Assembly (NCBI GenBank): GCA_947246475.1
Contig: CAMXSH010000010.1
Location: 1-59,904, forward strand
Length of the DNA: 59,904 bases
Direction of reading: 5' to 3'
From: an uncultured Roseburia sp.
Lineage (GTDB): Bacteria; Bacillota; Clostridia; Lachnospirales; Lachnospiraceae
The notes under the pieces are model-generated. The model was not told the DNA's origin. It saw only the letters and a list, made by a program, of their open reading frames with translations, and made no database searches. Below are positions 7,503 to 17,226 of this stretch, in pieces. The translations under genes and the position numbers were made by a program. The first letter of the stretch is position 1, and each line of letters opens with the position of its first letter.

Positions 7503-8882
7503 CTAACTCAGCGCCTTTTCTCTCCATTTTCCCATGCGGTAAAAAACTGCCGTCACCACTGCGCCGATCACCCAGGAACTTAGCAGGGAAATAAAGATAC
7601 ATTCCTGCCTTCCATTGGGAAGTTCTGCACTTCTGGTCAGATAGGCGATGCCATATGCCACAGGCACACGCACTACAACTGTAGTGAACAAAGAAATCCA
7701 CATCGGCGTCATAGTGTCACCAGCTCCCCGCATAACCCCGGATAAGCTCTGGGTCACTGCCATCGCTATATATCCAAACGCAATAATCCCCATCATACGA
7801 CGGCTCAGATCCACCAGCTCGGAAGTATCAGTAAAGATCCCCATAAGCTGCTTTCCGAAAATAAGAATGGCTCCTGTGATAACAGATGTGGTGAGCACAG
7901 CGATCAAGGTACCCTGCTTCGCCCCCTGGCTCACACGATCCTGTTTTCTCGCTCCCACGTTCTGTCCGGCATATGTAGTCATGGCAGTTCCAAAGGAAAA
8001 GTTGGGCAGCATCGCAAAACCATCCACCCTCATAACGATTACATTCGCCGCAATAAACATTTCGCCAAAACTATTGGTCAGAGACTGCACAATGATCATA
8101 GCCATGGAAAAGATTGCCTGGGTCAGACCAGAAGGAAGTCCCAGACGGACGATATTTTTCGCGTATTTTTTATGAAGCTTCATATAACAGAGCTTCAGGT
8201 CAAATATCTCCGTCATCTTAGCCAGACGCCAAAAGCACAGGACTGCCGATACCGCCTGGGCGATCACCGTAGCCAGTGCCACGCCGCTGACTCCCATCCC
8301 CAGCTTCGCCACAAAAAGCAGATCAAGGGCAATATTCAGCACGGTAGACACCAGAAGATACAACAATGCTGAAAAAGAATCTCCCAAGCCTCTCAGGACA
8401 CCACTGAGAATGTTGTAGTAAGCACATCCTACGATACCGATAAACATAATCATAAGATACGAAGTACACCAGCCAATGATACTTTCCGGCGTCTTTAAAA
8501 GTACCAGCAGCGGCTTCACAATGATCAATGACAGAACCATAATAACAGCCACCGCTGCTGCCGTCAGCAGAATACAGTTTCCTATAGTACAGGAGAGATC
8601 TTTTCTCTGCTTTGCTCCATAATACTGAGCCACCATAATGCTGGCTCCCATGCTAATCCCGATAAACAGCACAAGCAGAAGGTTCAGGATCGGCCCGGCG
8701 CTTCCCACAGCGGCCAGGGCGTTGTCCCCAACGTATTTGCCCACGACGATACTGTCCACGGTATTATAAAGCTGCTGTGCGATGTTCCCGATCAGCATAG
8801 GAAGCGTAAATGCAACAATCTTTTCCCATGGTCTTCCTACTGTCATATCTGTTGCCTGAAATAATTTTCTGATTTGTATCAT
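7503..8882 (-). CDS. MATE family multidrug/metabolite efflux transporter
   Basis: 459 residues, the usual length, with about 12 membrane segments in two homologous halves. The first half opens with PWEKIVAFTLPMLIGNIAQQLYNTVDSIVVG and the second with YAKNIVRLGLPSGLTQAIFSM. MATE proteins export cationic drugs, dyes or metabolites in exchange for Na+ or H+. Substrate and ion cannot be read from the sequence. It starts 18 bases after the chemoreceptor stop and probably shares its transcript, which ends at the terminator at 7464-7492. Confidence 0.92.
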   Translation of the reverse strand: MIQIRKLFQATDMTVGRPWEKIVAFTLPMLIGNIAQQLYNTVDSIVVGKYVGDNALAAVGSAGPILNLLLVLFIGISMGASIMVAQYYGAKQRKDLSCTIGNCILLTAAAVAVIMVLSLIIVKPLLVLLKTPESIIGWCTSYLMIMFIGIVGCAYYNILSGVLRGLGDSFSALLYLLVSTVLNIALDLLFVAKLGMGVSGVALATVIAQAVSAVLCFWRLAKMTEIFDLKLCYMKLHKKYAKNIVRLGLPSGLTQAIFSMAMIIVQSLTNSFGEMFIAANVIVMRVDGFAMLPNFSFGTAMTTYAGQNVGARKQDRVSQGAKQGTLIAVLTTSVITGAILIFGKQLMGIFTDTSELVDLSRRMMGIIAFGYIAMAVTQSLSGVMRGAGDTMTPMWISLFTTVVVRVPVAYGIAYLTRSAELPNGRQECIFISLLSSWVIGAVVTAVFYRMGKWREKALS

Positions 8883-8900
8883 TATGATTCATCTCCAATT

Positions 8901-10805
8901 TTAGGACGTAAAAAACTTAAAACGTTTAATCAATTTTTCCAGCTGCAGGATCAATTTTCTATTGTCCTCTGACTGCAGCTGAATTTTATCTGCTATTTGG
9001 GAAGTATTACCATTTTTCTGTCCAATCATTCCGATAGCAGTACTATTTTCCCGGGTAACTTCCTTCACAGAGGTAACGCTGCTGGTGATCTGCTGAAGCG
9101 AATTGCTCAGCACATCCGACGATTGATTTAAGTCCATGATTTCATGACGTATCTGATCTGCCGATACACTGTACTGACGGGCGTTTTCCGCAAAAACCTC
9201 AAACTGCCCCATAACGTTCTGCTCTAAAAACTGTATGATCGTGTCAAAACATTTTTTAACATCTTCAATACTAGTGTTGGCATCATCACATATGCTCTGG
9301 ATATCACCTGCCGTCGCCGTCGTCGTCTGTGCCAGCTCACCAATTTCCTCAGCCACCACTTCAAACCCTTTTCCAGCCTCCCCGGCTCTTGCCGCCTCCA
9401 GGGAAGCATTTAATGAGAGCAGTTTGGTCTGGGAAGCAATGTCCACAATCTCTCCTGTCATTTTGTTGATTCTGGCAATTTCTTCCAGTCTCTGCATGAC
9501 ATCCCTGACTACCTCTTTTGTTTCCTCAAAAGTCTTGCGGCTGTTTTCATAGGCATTATGCGCCTGTTCATTCATCTCGCTGGAACGGCGGATCAATCCC
9601 TCACTGGATTTAACACTCATTCCCAGATGTTCCATCGTATTTTCCATCCACTTACTAATGTCCAAAACCTTCTCGTGCACATCTTCCACGATATCATCTG
9701 TATGTACCTGACTCGCCGTCAATTCCTCGATGATTGAAGTGTTTTCTGTCACACACCCCACAAGACTCTGGGCATGTGTACTCAGATCATCGGTTTTTGT
9801 ATTAAGGGAACCACTGCATAATCCCAGAGTTTCCACAACTTCTTTCAGTGACTTTATCAAACGGTCAATAATTTTATATGTAAACGCCATCAGAATAGCC
9901 ACGCCAACAATACAGATAAGGACCAGCATAAACCGAATCCTTCCCAGGGAACTAAAAACTTCTGCTGAGGGGTCTGTAATAACAAATGCCCAGTCTCTTC
10001 CATCCATAAACTGATAGGATGCCAGATACTCCGTATCTCCTTCCTCAAAGGTCAGTGATCCGGAACTATCACCATCTTTGATCTGATCTAATATATCCTT
10101 TATGTACTGTTCTTCTGCTACTTTTGTTATTTTTTCTTTATCCGTATGGAAAATATATTCCCCCGTCTTTGTATTTACAAGGTAATAATTCAGCTGCTTC
10201 ATTCCCTCTGCTGGCAGACTGTCCAGTATATTTACAAGACCTTCCGTAAAAATACCGCCTCCTACCAGTCCAACAGGATTATTATTCTCATCATAGCATG
10301 CCCGGTAGATGGAAATAATCTGTGTCTTGCTGGCAGGTGATATTATGATTCCTGCATTATATACTTTTTCCGAATCCAGCAGCAGTTTCTGCAGCGCCGA
10401 CAGCGCCTCGCCCTTTCTTGTGGTTATACCTACCACTTTAGGATTGGTATGTGCCAGCACATTCGTTTGCCAGTCACTGGTATAGATGCCTTCCAGGTAC
10501 TCCCTGTCCTTGCTGAAGCGCTCTGTATATGCCTGTGCTTCCCTTACAATATTCTCATCTGAAGGGTTCTCCAAGAGTGCTTTGATCTCTCCTGCACGGC
10601 TGTATGCCGTCAGATAGTTTTCCGTATCAACAATGTAATTCTCGATAATCTGTGATCGTTCCTGAGAAACGGTTTCCATCATCTTCACAGCATTTTCTTT
10701 CATTGATCCCGTCACAGAAAAATCCACAAAATAATACACGATCGCCATCACAATGATCTGTGCAATTAAAATAATTGTTATTATTCCAATACTCTTATTC
10801 TTCAT
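8901..10805 (-). CDS. Methyl-accepting chemotaxis protein with extracellular dCache-like sensor
   Basis: 634 residues. A membrane segment at about 7-29 is followed by a 250-residue extracellular region with Cache features ([40 protein letters not shown]). A second membrane segment lies near 285-308, then a cytoplasmic coiled-coil signalling domain with the conserved hairpin tip region [21 protein letters not shown] see no clear HAMP domain after the second membrane segment. The protein would sense a small molecule outside the cell and signal through CheA/CheW. No che genes are in the window. The pairing with a MATE exporter suggests, without proving, that the ligand is related to the exported compound. 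Confidence 0.92.
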   Translation of the reverse strand: MKNKSIGIITIILIAQIIVMAIVYYFVDFSVTGSMKENAVKMMETVSQERSQIIENYIVDTENYLTAYSRAGEIKALLENPSDENIVREAQAYTERFSKDREYLEGIYTSDWQTNVLAHTNPKVVGITTRKGEALSALQKLLLDSEKVYNAGIIISPASKTQIISIYRACYDENNNPVGLVGGGIFTEGLVNILDSLPAEGMKQLNYYLVNTKTGEYIFHTDKEKITKVAEEQYIKDILDQIKDGDSSGSLTFEEGDTEYLASYQFMDGRDWAFVITDPSAEVFSSLGRIRFMLVLICIVGVAILMAFTYKIIDRLIKSLKEVVETLGLCSGSLNTKTDDLSTHAQSLVGCVTENTSIIEELTASQVHTDDIVEDVHEKVLDISKWMENTMEHLGMSVKSSEGLIRRSSEMNEQAHNAYENSRKTFEETKEVVRDVMQRLEEIARINKMTGEIVDIASQTKLLSLNASLEAARAGEAGKGFEVVAEEIGELAQTTTATAGDIQSICDDANTSIEDVKKCFDTIIQFLEQNVMGQFEVFAENARQYSVSADQIRHEIMDLNQSSDVLSNSLQQITSSVTSVKEVTRENSTAIGMIGQKNGNTSQIADKIQLQSEDNRKLILQLEKLIKRFKFFTS

Positions 10806-10884
10806 TTTTTTCTGCCTCCCTATCTGAGATTTTCTTTCGTTATTTTATCATAATTTAAAATTATTTTCCAGCTATTTTCGCTCC

Positions 10885-11445
10885 TTATTCCCTGCTCCAC
10901 AAATAGCTGTATGCCTGGGTCCTTCCGGCAAAAAGTTCATTTTGGAGGAGATACCGGACTTCTTTCTTCGTATACCACCCGGCCTCGATCTCTTCCACTG
11001 GCGAGTCACTCTTCTGGATCCTTCCCTCCGCTGTGCCCACGATACAGAGATTGGTCTCATTGGAAAATCCCACCGCGCTGTAACTGATGGGCAGAATCTC
11101 CTTGATGCCTGCCAGATCAAGCCCCGTCTCTTCCTTTAACTCCCTGGCGGCGCTCTCCTCCGGCGTCTCGCCCTGCTCGATCAGCCCCGCTGGAAAATTG
11201 TACACCCATTCCCCAGGCGCCAGGCGGAACTCACGGTTAAGAAGCAGCTTTTCCCCGCTCTCATCGTGCAGGATCAGCACCACGGCATCTGCTTTTTTCT
11301 TCTGCAGATCCTCAAGCCTCTTCACTTCCGGATTCCGGCTGATCATCTCGTATATCTTTTCCTGTCCCCCCTCTGTCTCATAGGTAATATCATAGCGGTG
11401 AATAAATCTTCCGCCCAGAACTTTTCTGATCGAAACATACTTCAT
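10885..11445 (-). CDS. NUDIX hydrolase (ADP-ribose pyrophosphatase-like)
   Basis: 186 residues with a complete NUDIX box: G-x5-E-x7-REL-xEExGL, seen as GLIEQGETPEESAARELKEE. It hydrolyses a nucleoside diphosphate linked to another group. The layout (N-terminal strand region, then VVLILHDESGEKLLLNREFR, then VYNFPAGLIE) is closest to ADP-sugar pyrophosphatases, but substrate cannot be fixed from sequence. Its ATG overlaps the stop of the AraC regulator gene by four bases, so the two are translationally coupled. Confidence 0.9.
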   Translation of the reverse strand: MKYVSIRKVLGGRFIHRYDITYETEGGQEKIYEMISRNPEVKRLEDLQKKKADAVVLILHDESGEKLLLNREFRLAPGEWVYNFPAGLIEQGETPEESAARELKEETGLDLAGIKEILPISYSAVGFSNETNLCIVGTAEGRIQKSDSPVEEIEAGWYTKKEVRYLLQNELFAGRTQAYSYLWSRE

Positions 11446-12281
11446 ACTTTATTCCCCCCTGCATTTCTCCATACCGACGGGGACATACCCGTCTGCTTTT
11501 TAAATACCTTTGAAAAGGAAAATGGATCGTTGTAGCCGACGGAATAGGAGACGTGCTGCACTGGCATCGCGGTCTCCCTAAGCAGCTGCTTTGCCTTCTT
11601 GATCCGGAACTGGATCAAATACTCCTGAATGGTATAGCCTGTAGCATATTTAAACACCTTGCTGAGATAAGATCTGTCAATTCCACAAAAATCGGCTATG
11701 CTCTGTACACAGATCGGTTCTGAATATTTTTGATTGATATAATCAATAACCCACTGAACGTATCGAAGGGCTGGTTCTGTCTGCTCTCCCTCCTCCGGCT
11801 TATCCGGAGAGTGGTCGATCAGAAGCTGGAAAAAATCATATAATTTTCCCATACAGGTATACTCCTGTTCATGGCAGTCGCATATTTTCTGAAGAATCTC
11901 CCCCAGCTGCACACCAACCTCCGAGAGCCAAAGCACCGGAGTCTTCCTTGTCAGCCCTGCCTTCTGAAGCAGTTCCACCACTTTGAATCCATGGATATGG
12001 ATCCATATATAATGCCAGGGTCTTGTGTCATCTGCCTGATAACGGACCAGCGTATTCGGGGGCATTAAAAACAGGCTCTGCTCCCTTACTGCAAACTCTT
12101 TTTGATCTAAATATAATGTCCCTGCTCCATTAAAAACATAGTGCAGAATATATTTGTCCCGGATAATAGGGCCAAATTCATATCCTGCGGGACATCTCTG
12201 CCTCCCCACCTCATAGAGGCGCAAATCTTCATATTGGCTAAAATTCAGCCACCAGACTCCATCCTGCCACTCTTCTTCCAT
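11442..12281 (-). CDS. AraC family transcriptional regulator
   Basis: 279 residues. The N-terminal cupin-like ligand domain (LRLYEVGRQRCPAGYEFGP, YVFNGAGTLYLDQKEF, LMPPNTLVRYQAD) is of the type found in sugar-responsive AraC proteins. The C-terminal 100 residues hold two helix-turn-helix motifs (VQSIADFCGIDRSYLSKVFK and VQHVSYSVGYNDPFSFSKVF) and end KKQTGMSPSVWR, the family signature. It is transcribed with the overlapping NUDIX gene. It lies next to, but is separated by a terminator from, the GH97 glycosidase gene, which is a plausible target. The effector is unknown. Confidence 0.92.
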   Translation of the reverse strand: MEEEWQDGVWWLNFSQYEDLRLYEVGRQRCPAGYEFGPIIRDKYILHYVFNGAGTLYLDQKEFAVREQSLFLMPPNTLVRYQADDTRPWHYIWIHIHGFKVVELLQKAGLTRKTPVLWLSEVGVQLGEILQKICDCHEQEYTCMGKLYDFFQLLIDHSPDKPEEGEQTEPALRYVQWVIDYINQKYSEPICVQSIADFCGIDRSYLSKVFKYATGYTIQEYLIQFRIKKAKQLLRETAMPVQHVSYSVGYNDPFSFSKVFKKQTGMSPSVWRNAGGNKV

Positions 12282-12403
12282 GATTGCACGGCTCCTCCTC
12301 TCTGCCAGCTCAATGGCACCGGCGAGCTACCTCAACAGATCATTCCAATCATGCCAATCAGCTCTATACTATCACCTCTTTTCCGGCACGTCAACCCACA
12401 AAG

Positions 12404-12478
12404 AAAAAGTACTATCAATCAGTGAACCATTTTTACAATATGCCTGTGCTGGTTCTCCTATGACTGATAGTACTTTTT
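12404..12478 (-). terminator. Bidirectional hairpin terminator after the GH97 gene
   Basis: A perfect 14-bp stem, arms 12404-12417 and 12465-12478, flanked by T-rich tails on both strands (TTTTTCTTT on the minus strand). The loop is long (47 bases). It ends transcription of the GH97 gene. Confidence 0.7.
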
Positions 12479-12538
12479 TATTTCACCTGACAAAGCCGTA
12501 AATCAGCAACGAGTCAGGAGCGTCTATTATTACAATTT

Positions 12539-15500
12539 TTATTTGATCTTAACTTTTTTCACTTTGCTCCATGCACCATATACTTTTTTCGTACCTGATT
12601 TGCGGAGCGCACGCACACGTACATAGTACAGTTTCTTTGATTTTAACTTCTTGATCACTTTTTTGGACAGGGATTTCTTTACAACGATGGTCTTCGCTTT
12701 TTTCCATTTCTTATTCATACTATAAGAAATCTGATAAGATGAAATATTTTTCAGCTTCTTAAAACTTACCGTCATCGTCTTTTTCTTCTTGCTCTTTACC
12801 GTAACCCCTTGAACCTTTCCAGGTTTCTTTACACCAGCTTTTGGTGCAGTGGTCGGAACAGATGGTGCTGGAGTTGCCTGTGCACCATTTCCAGAAGGAT
12901 TCTGAGGTGCCGATGTCGCCTGTGGCGGCTCCGGAGCCTTCTTAATGGTATACGTTTTCTGTACCCTGCCGGCATACTCACCAATTCCCACAACTGTCAC
13001 TGTAGCAGTACCTGCCTGTTTACAGTTGGAATAAAATACCTGATAGTCTTCTCCATCAGTCAATGTAACACCATTTCTTACCACGGTTACCGCCGGCGTA
13101 TTTCTCTCCCCACTGTAATCATATTCTTCTTTTGATAATGTTACCTCTGACATGGAAAGGTCTGCTTTGGAGATAGCGATCCGGTCGATACCCGGCGCCC
13201 CAGCCTTCTCATTATACAGACAGATGGTATTGGTACCTGCCTCCAGGTTAACATTGATAGACTTCGCAGAAACAGCGTTGCCATCGCCAGACACGGCAAC
13301 TATGCCGCTCAGCTCGATGGGTTTTCCATCATTCACCTTTACATACAAAGTCTTTGCAGATGGGGATATTAAGAAGAGCCTGCATTCATGTTCGCCTGCT
13401 TCCAGGGCCTCCACCTCAAAGGTTACCGTTTTCTTACTGTTTCCACCTACATTATTTACAAACTTCTTACCAGAGACATAATCTGTCTGGGAAATGGAAG
13501 TGCCATCTCCCAACTGTGCATCTTCTGCCTCATAATATTTATATCCATCGTATACCGTTGTACCGATCGGGTCATTTTTGCTAAATTTGATCGCGCAGCC
13601 TCCGGCTTTCATCAAGCTGAGATCCATCATGGTATCAGAGGTCACCTGGCGGGTTTCTACATCGATACCGCCTCCTTCTCTGTCGGTATAAATATATGCA
13701 TAATACGTTTCACCCTGATCCAGGAAGTCTAAGGAGATCTTAAAGTCACCGGCATCATTGGTCATAGCACCTACATACCAGTTTTCCCCGCTTCTTCTTG
13801 CCCGGATCACAGACTCTCCCGGAGTGCCTGCCAGCAGCCTGCTCTCATCCCATGAGCTCGGCAGACCAGCCAGCAGGGAAGAACCGCCGTATCCCGGATA
13901 GACATAAGCAGAATGAGCCAGAGTCTGCATCGCTGATTCATATACAACCGTCATACCCAGCATAAATCCATCGGTGGCAGCCACATTCTTTACACTCATT
14001 CCCACTGGTGTAAACTCCATGGAGCCAATGACATTTCTCGCGTAAGGCAGCATCAGGAGAGACTGGACTGGTGAACCGGCTCCCCACTTAAAGTACTCAG
14101 AACCCATAACAGCTTCACTGGATAAAATATTCGGAAATGTCCGGTTTTCCCCATTCGGATCGGTACATCCATGATAATTCAATACCAGCTTATGTTTGGC
14201 AGCGATAGATGCCAGATCATACATTACCTTCATGGCAAACTGGCTGTCACTGTTGATATAGTCTACTTTCACACCTTTGACGCCCAGCTCTTCACACCAG
14301 GCAAATTCCTGTTCAATGGTCTCTGGATTATCCAGATCAAATTTATGAGGCTGGTCAAACTTATTCACACCATACCACAGAAGCAGCTTGACGCCTTTGG
14401 GCTCTGCATAGGCAACCAGATCCCTGATCTTAGTCTCATAGTCTTTCCACAGCTCCCACCCAAAATCGATAAGACAATACTTCTGCCCCGTCTCCTGGGC
14501 ATAATCAATATAGTCATACATGTTATCATAATCAATGGCGTCACTGGTAGTTGACCACCAGGACCAGGAAGAAGTTCCTGGCTCTACCCAGCTGAAATCT
14601 CCCTCTGCCGGCGGATTCAGATCTGAGATCAGAGAGCTGTTTACCAGATTCTCCAGATTATCCGTCATAATAGCTACACGCCACGGAGTATGGAATACAT
14701 CGGTCATCTCTACACTGGAGATGCCTTTATAGGTAGCCTTATATGTCTGCCCATTCTTGGAATCGTCCTGCTCCTGCTCCAGGTACAGACCGAAATTAAC
14801 CTGCAGCGCTGTACTTCCTGACTTGGTTTTGAAACCGGAAGCACAATAAGGCTCTTCTTCATTATACACGTTTGCCTCTGCCAGAAGCACCCAGTAATCC
14901 CCGTTATTCGTCGGTACTTTTCCCAGGATCGGAGGTCCATAGCTGCTGTTCGCACTCTTAATGCTGGACACTTTCCGCGGAGTATAGGTACTTGCCTCAT
15001 AAGTTGCCGAGACTCCCATGGTCCATATATTGGCCGCATCCGGAAGTACAAAAGAACTTGTCTCTTCCGTTATCTCCGTCACTTCATCGCTGCTGCCAGT
15101 ATCACCGTCTACCTCGTAGCGGTATGCCATACCGTCCTCAAATATACGGAAAATCATGGTGATTTTACTGTTTTCCCGGGTGAGGGTAAAGGCTGTCTCT
15201 TGATATTCCTTGGAAACATGGCTGGAACTTCCCTGAAGCCAGTCATACTCTTCTTTTCCCCTTGTCTTCCGGATGGAATCTTTATCCAGTTCAAGGCCGC
15301 TGGACAGGTCTACCCTTTTTGTGACCAGTCCCAGAGGTGCGCATTTCATGACAACCTCTCCGTTGCGGTATGCAGAATAGTAATACTTCTGGGAAGAATC
15401 TGTCCAGATCCGTACCACATTGCTTCCATCTACCGAAGCTGTCTCCAGCTCCTTGATCTCTGTCATTCCAGCAGAACCGTCATCCTGCACGATCTCTTCT

Positions 15501-16342
15501 GCCGGAGGTTTCTGCTGGCTCACATCAATCCCATATCCTTCTGCAGCCGCTTTCACTTGATCAGCAGTCAAAGCCCTGTCATACAGGCTTACATCATCTA
15601 ACTGTATTGCGCAGTCTCCATCGCTCCATGTAGAGCAGGTCGTTCCCAGCGCATTGTTCACAAGGCTGCTGATCGAGCTCAGACGGTCGCTCAGTACCTG
15701 GGAATCGCCTCCGCCGCAGGTGGTCTCGGCAAGAGCTCCGTTTACATAAAACTTTACTTCATCCGCAGATATTGTAATCGTCACAAGATTCCAGGCATTT
15801 TTTTCTGGTTCAGAATTAAAAATATGTTTATAACTTGAATTGTCATCAAAAATCAGATTCCACACGCTGTCACTGGAGTGCGGCGTGAAAGCAAACTCAT
15901 TTTTCTTCTGGCTGTCTGTAGAACTAAACAGTCTGGAATAGCTGGATATGCCAGATTCCGGTTTCATCCAGAAAGACCACGTCAGCCCTGTTTCTTCATT
16001 GATTCCCTCATATAGATTATTCGGAAGCTCCACATAAGAACTGCCTTTCGCTCCACCGGAAAGCTTCAGAACATGATTGGTGTCGGCGGAATATTTTTTT
16101 CCAGCCATCTCTACCACCGCAGGATCTACCTTAGCCGATCCTTTCAGCAGTGCACTGCCCTGGGATGCCGTTCCGGCATTTTCCACCGTCTCCCCTTCCA
16201 CTTTTTCAAAATTCCATTGATAGACAGGCTGCAGCACCTCTGCCGCCTCTACTGTACTGCCTGAAGTACCCATACTGCACATTGGGACAACCAGTGCGGC
16301 AGAAAGAACACCTGTCAAAATACGTCGCAATGTTCGTTTCAT
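12539..16342 (-). CDS. Secreted multidomain glycoside hydrolase family 97
   Basis: 1,267 residues from ATG 16342 (GGAGG seven bases upstream; the longer frame to 16525 adds a non-signal extension). Order of parts: signal peptide (1 to about 33), LamG/concanavalin-like domain (40-270), GH97 N-terminal and TIM-barrel domains (about 295-930), a CBM35/6-like carbohydrate-binding module (about 940-1075, YEAEDAQL), an Ig-like module, a Pro/Thr/Ala linker, and a Lys-rich fibronectin-III-like C-terminal domain. The catalytic region shows VKVDY (Asp 694) and SSEAVMGSE (Glu 743, Glu 749). An Asp at that strand end is expected for retaining GH97 enzymes, so alpha-galactosidase-type activity fits better than inverting alpha-glucosidase. 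No LPxTG anchor is present; the basic tail may bind the wall. Monocistronic. Confidence 0.9.
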   Translation of the reverse strand: MKRTLRRILTGVLSAALVVPMCSMGTSGSTVEAAEVLQPVYQWNFEKVEGETVENAGTASQGSALLKGSAKVDPAVVEMAGKKYSADTNHVLKLSGGAKGSSYVELPNNLYEGINEETGLTWSFWMKPESGISSYSRLFSSTDSQKKNEFAFTPHSSDSVWNLIFDDNSSYKHIFNSEPEKNAWNLVTITISADEVKFYVNGALAETTCGGGDSQVLSDRLSSISSLVNNALGTTCSTWSDGDCAIQLDDVSLYDRALTADQVKAAAEGYGIDVSQQKPPAEEIVQDDGSAGMTEIKELETASVDGSNVVRIWTDSSQKYYYSAYRNGEVVMKCAPLGLVTKRVDLSSGLELDKDSIRKTRGKEEYDWLQGSSSHVSKEYQETAFTLTRENSKITMIFRIFEDGMAYRYEVDGDTGSSDEVTEITEETSSFVLPDAANIWTMGVSATYEASTYTPRKVSSIKSANSSYGPPILGKVPTNNGDYWVLLAEANVYNEEEPYCASGFKTKSGSTALQVNFGLYLEQEQDDSKNGQTYKATYKGISSVEMTDVFHTPWRVAIMTDNLENLVNSSLISDLNPPAEGDFSWVEPGTSSWSWWSTTSDAIDYDNMYDYIDYAQETGQKYCLIDFGWELWKDYETKIRDLVAYAEPKGVKLLLWYGVNKFDQPHKFDLDNPETIEQEFAWCEELGVKGVKVDYINSDSQFAMKVMYDLASIAAKHKLVLNYHGCTDPNGENRTFPNILSSEAVMGSEYFKWGAGSPVQSLLMLPYARNVIGSMEFTPVGMSVKNVAATDGFMLGMTVVYESAMQTLAHSAYVYPGYGGSSLLAGLPSSWDESRLLAGTPGESVIRARRSGENWYVGAMTNDAGDFKISLDFLDQGETYYAYIYTDREGGGIDVETRQVTSDTMMDLSLMKAGGCAIKFSKNDPIGTTVYDGYKYYEAEDAQLGDGTSISQTDYVSGKKFVNNVGGNSKKTVTFEVEALEAGEHECRLFLISPSAKTLYVKVNDGKPIELSGIVAVSGDGNAVSAKSINVNLEAGTNTICLYNEKAGAPGIDRIAISKADLSMSEVTLSKEEYDYSGERNTPAVTVVRNGVTLTDGEDYQVFYSNCKQAGTATVTVVGIGEYAGRVQKTYTIKKAPEPPQATSAPQNPSGNGAQATPAPSVPTTAPKAGVKKPGKVQGVTVKSKKKKTMTVSFKKLKNISSYQISYSMNKKWKKAKTIVVKKSLSKKVIKKLKSKKLYYVRVRALRKSGTKKVYGAWSKVKKVKIK

Positions 16343-16503
16343 CTCACTACCTCCATTCCAAATTTCCGTCCATAAAATACAATATCCTCTATGTATTCCA
16401 TAACAATATGATATCAAAAAAGCAAAAATAAAGAATGTCCTTATGTCATATAAACATGTCAAAATGCGTTGGCTAAATGACACCATCCGGTTAGAAAAAC
16501 AAC

Positions 16504-16531
16504 GGGGATCTGAAACATTGTCCAAATCCCC
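16504..16531 (-). terminator. Terminator after the HD-GYP gene
   Basis: GGGGAT/ATCCCC arms (16526-16531 with 16504-16509) followed on the minus strand by GTTGTTTTTCT. It lies just past the HD-domain stop codon and separates the FapA/HD unit from GH97. Confidence 0.55.
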
Positions 16532-16543
16532 GCCGCCGGGCTG

Positions 16544-17212
16544 TCATGATTTATTTTCTACACTATAGATCCTCTCAATCTCATCCTGGACATCTTCAAG
16601 GTCCATTCTTACCAGAGAAAAGATTTCCATGAGACGTGGATTAAAAATCCCGCATTCTCCCTTCATGATCATCTCAAATGCTTCCGCCCTGCCATATGCT
16701 GGCTTGTAGATCCTCTCACTGATCAGTGAATCATAGGCATCCGCCAGACCAACGATCTGCGCAGATATGGGAATCTCATCCTTCGCCAGTCCTTTGGGAT
16801 AACCGCCACCGTCAAACCGCTCATGATGATACATGCACACCTCTGCACAACAGCGGAATAATTCGTACTCCATATTTTCTTTCTTCAGGGTCTGACGAAT
16901 ATGTTCAAAAATCTGCCGTCCCTTTCTCGTGTGGTTCCGCATGATCTGCTTTTCTTCAAAAGTCAGCTTTCCAGGCTTATGAAGGATATGATCCGGTATT
17001 GTCATTTTACCCAGATCGTGCATCATGGCAGCAAAAGCAATATGCTCACAATCCCTGACAGATAATTTGTATTCTGGACAGAACTGGCGGATCTTCACCA
17101 GCATGATCTCTGTAAACTTTCTCACTTTCTCGCAGTGGTGTTCCGCAAAAAAATCCCTGCTCTCTATCATAGAAATGAGATATTCGAGCAATAACCCTGT
17201 TCCTTTCTGCAT
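16544..17212 (-). CDS. HD-GYP-type phosphohydrolase
   Basis: 222 residues consisting almost entirely of an HD domain with GYP-type features. The metal-binding HD is in FAAMMHDLGKMTIPDHIL, the downstream His pair in MYHHERFDGGGYPKGL carries the GYP-region signature, and VGLADAYDSLISERIYKPA completes it. HD-GYP proteins hydrolyse cyclic di-GMP. There is no receiver or other sensor domain, so regulation would come from a partner. The gene starts 14 bases after the FapA-like gene stop, and the two form one operon. Cyclic-di-GMP hydrolysis is inferred from the family. Confidence 0.88.
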   Translation of the reverse strand: MQKGTGLLLEYLISMIESRDFFAEHHCEKVRKFTEIMLVKIRQFCPEYKLSVRDCEHIAFAAMMHDLGKMTIPDHILHKPGKLTFEEKQIMRNHTRKGRQIFEHIRQTLKKENMEYELFRCCAEVCMYHHERFDGGGYPKGLAKDEIPISAQIVGLADAYDSLISERIYKPAYGRAEAFEMIMKGECGIFNPRLMEIFSLVRMDLEDVQDEIERIYSVENKS

Positions 17213-17226
17213 ACCATTACACCTCC

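Noticed and set aside
16343-16525. Upstream extension of the GH97 gene
   Set aside because: The added residues do not form a signal peptide, while ATG 16342 gives one and has GGAGG at the right distance.
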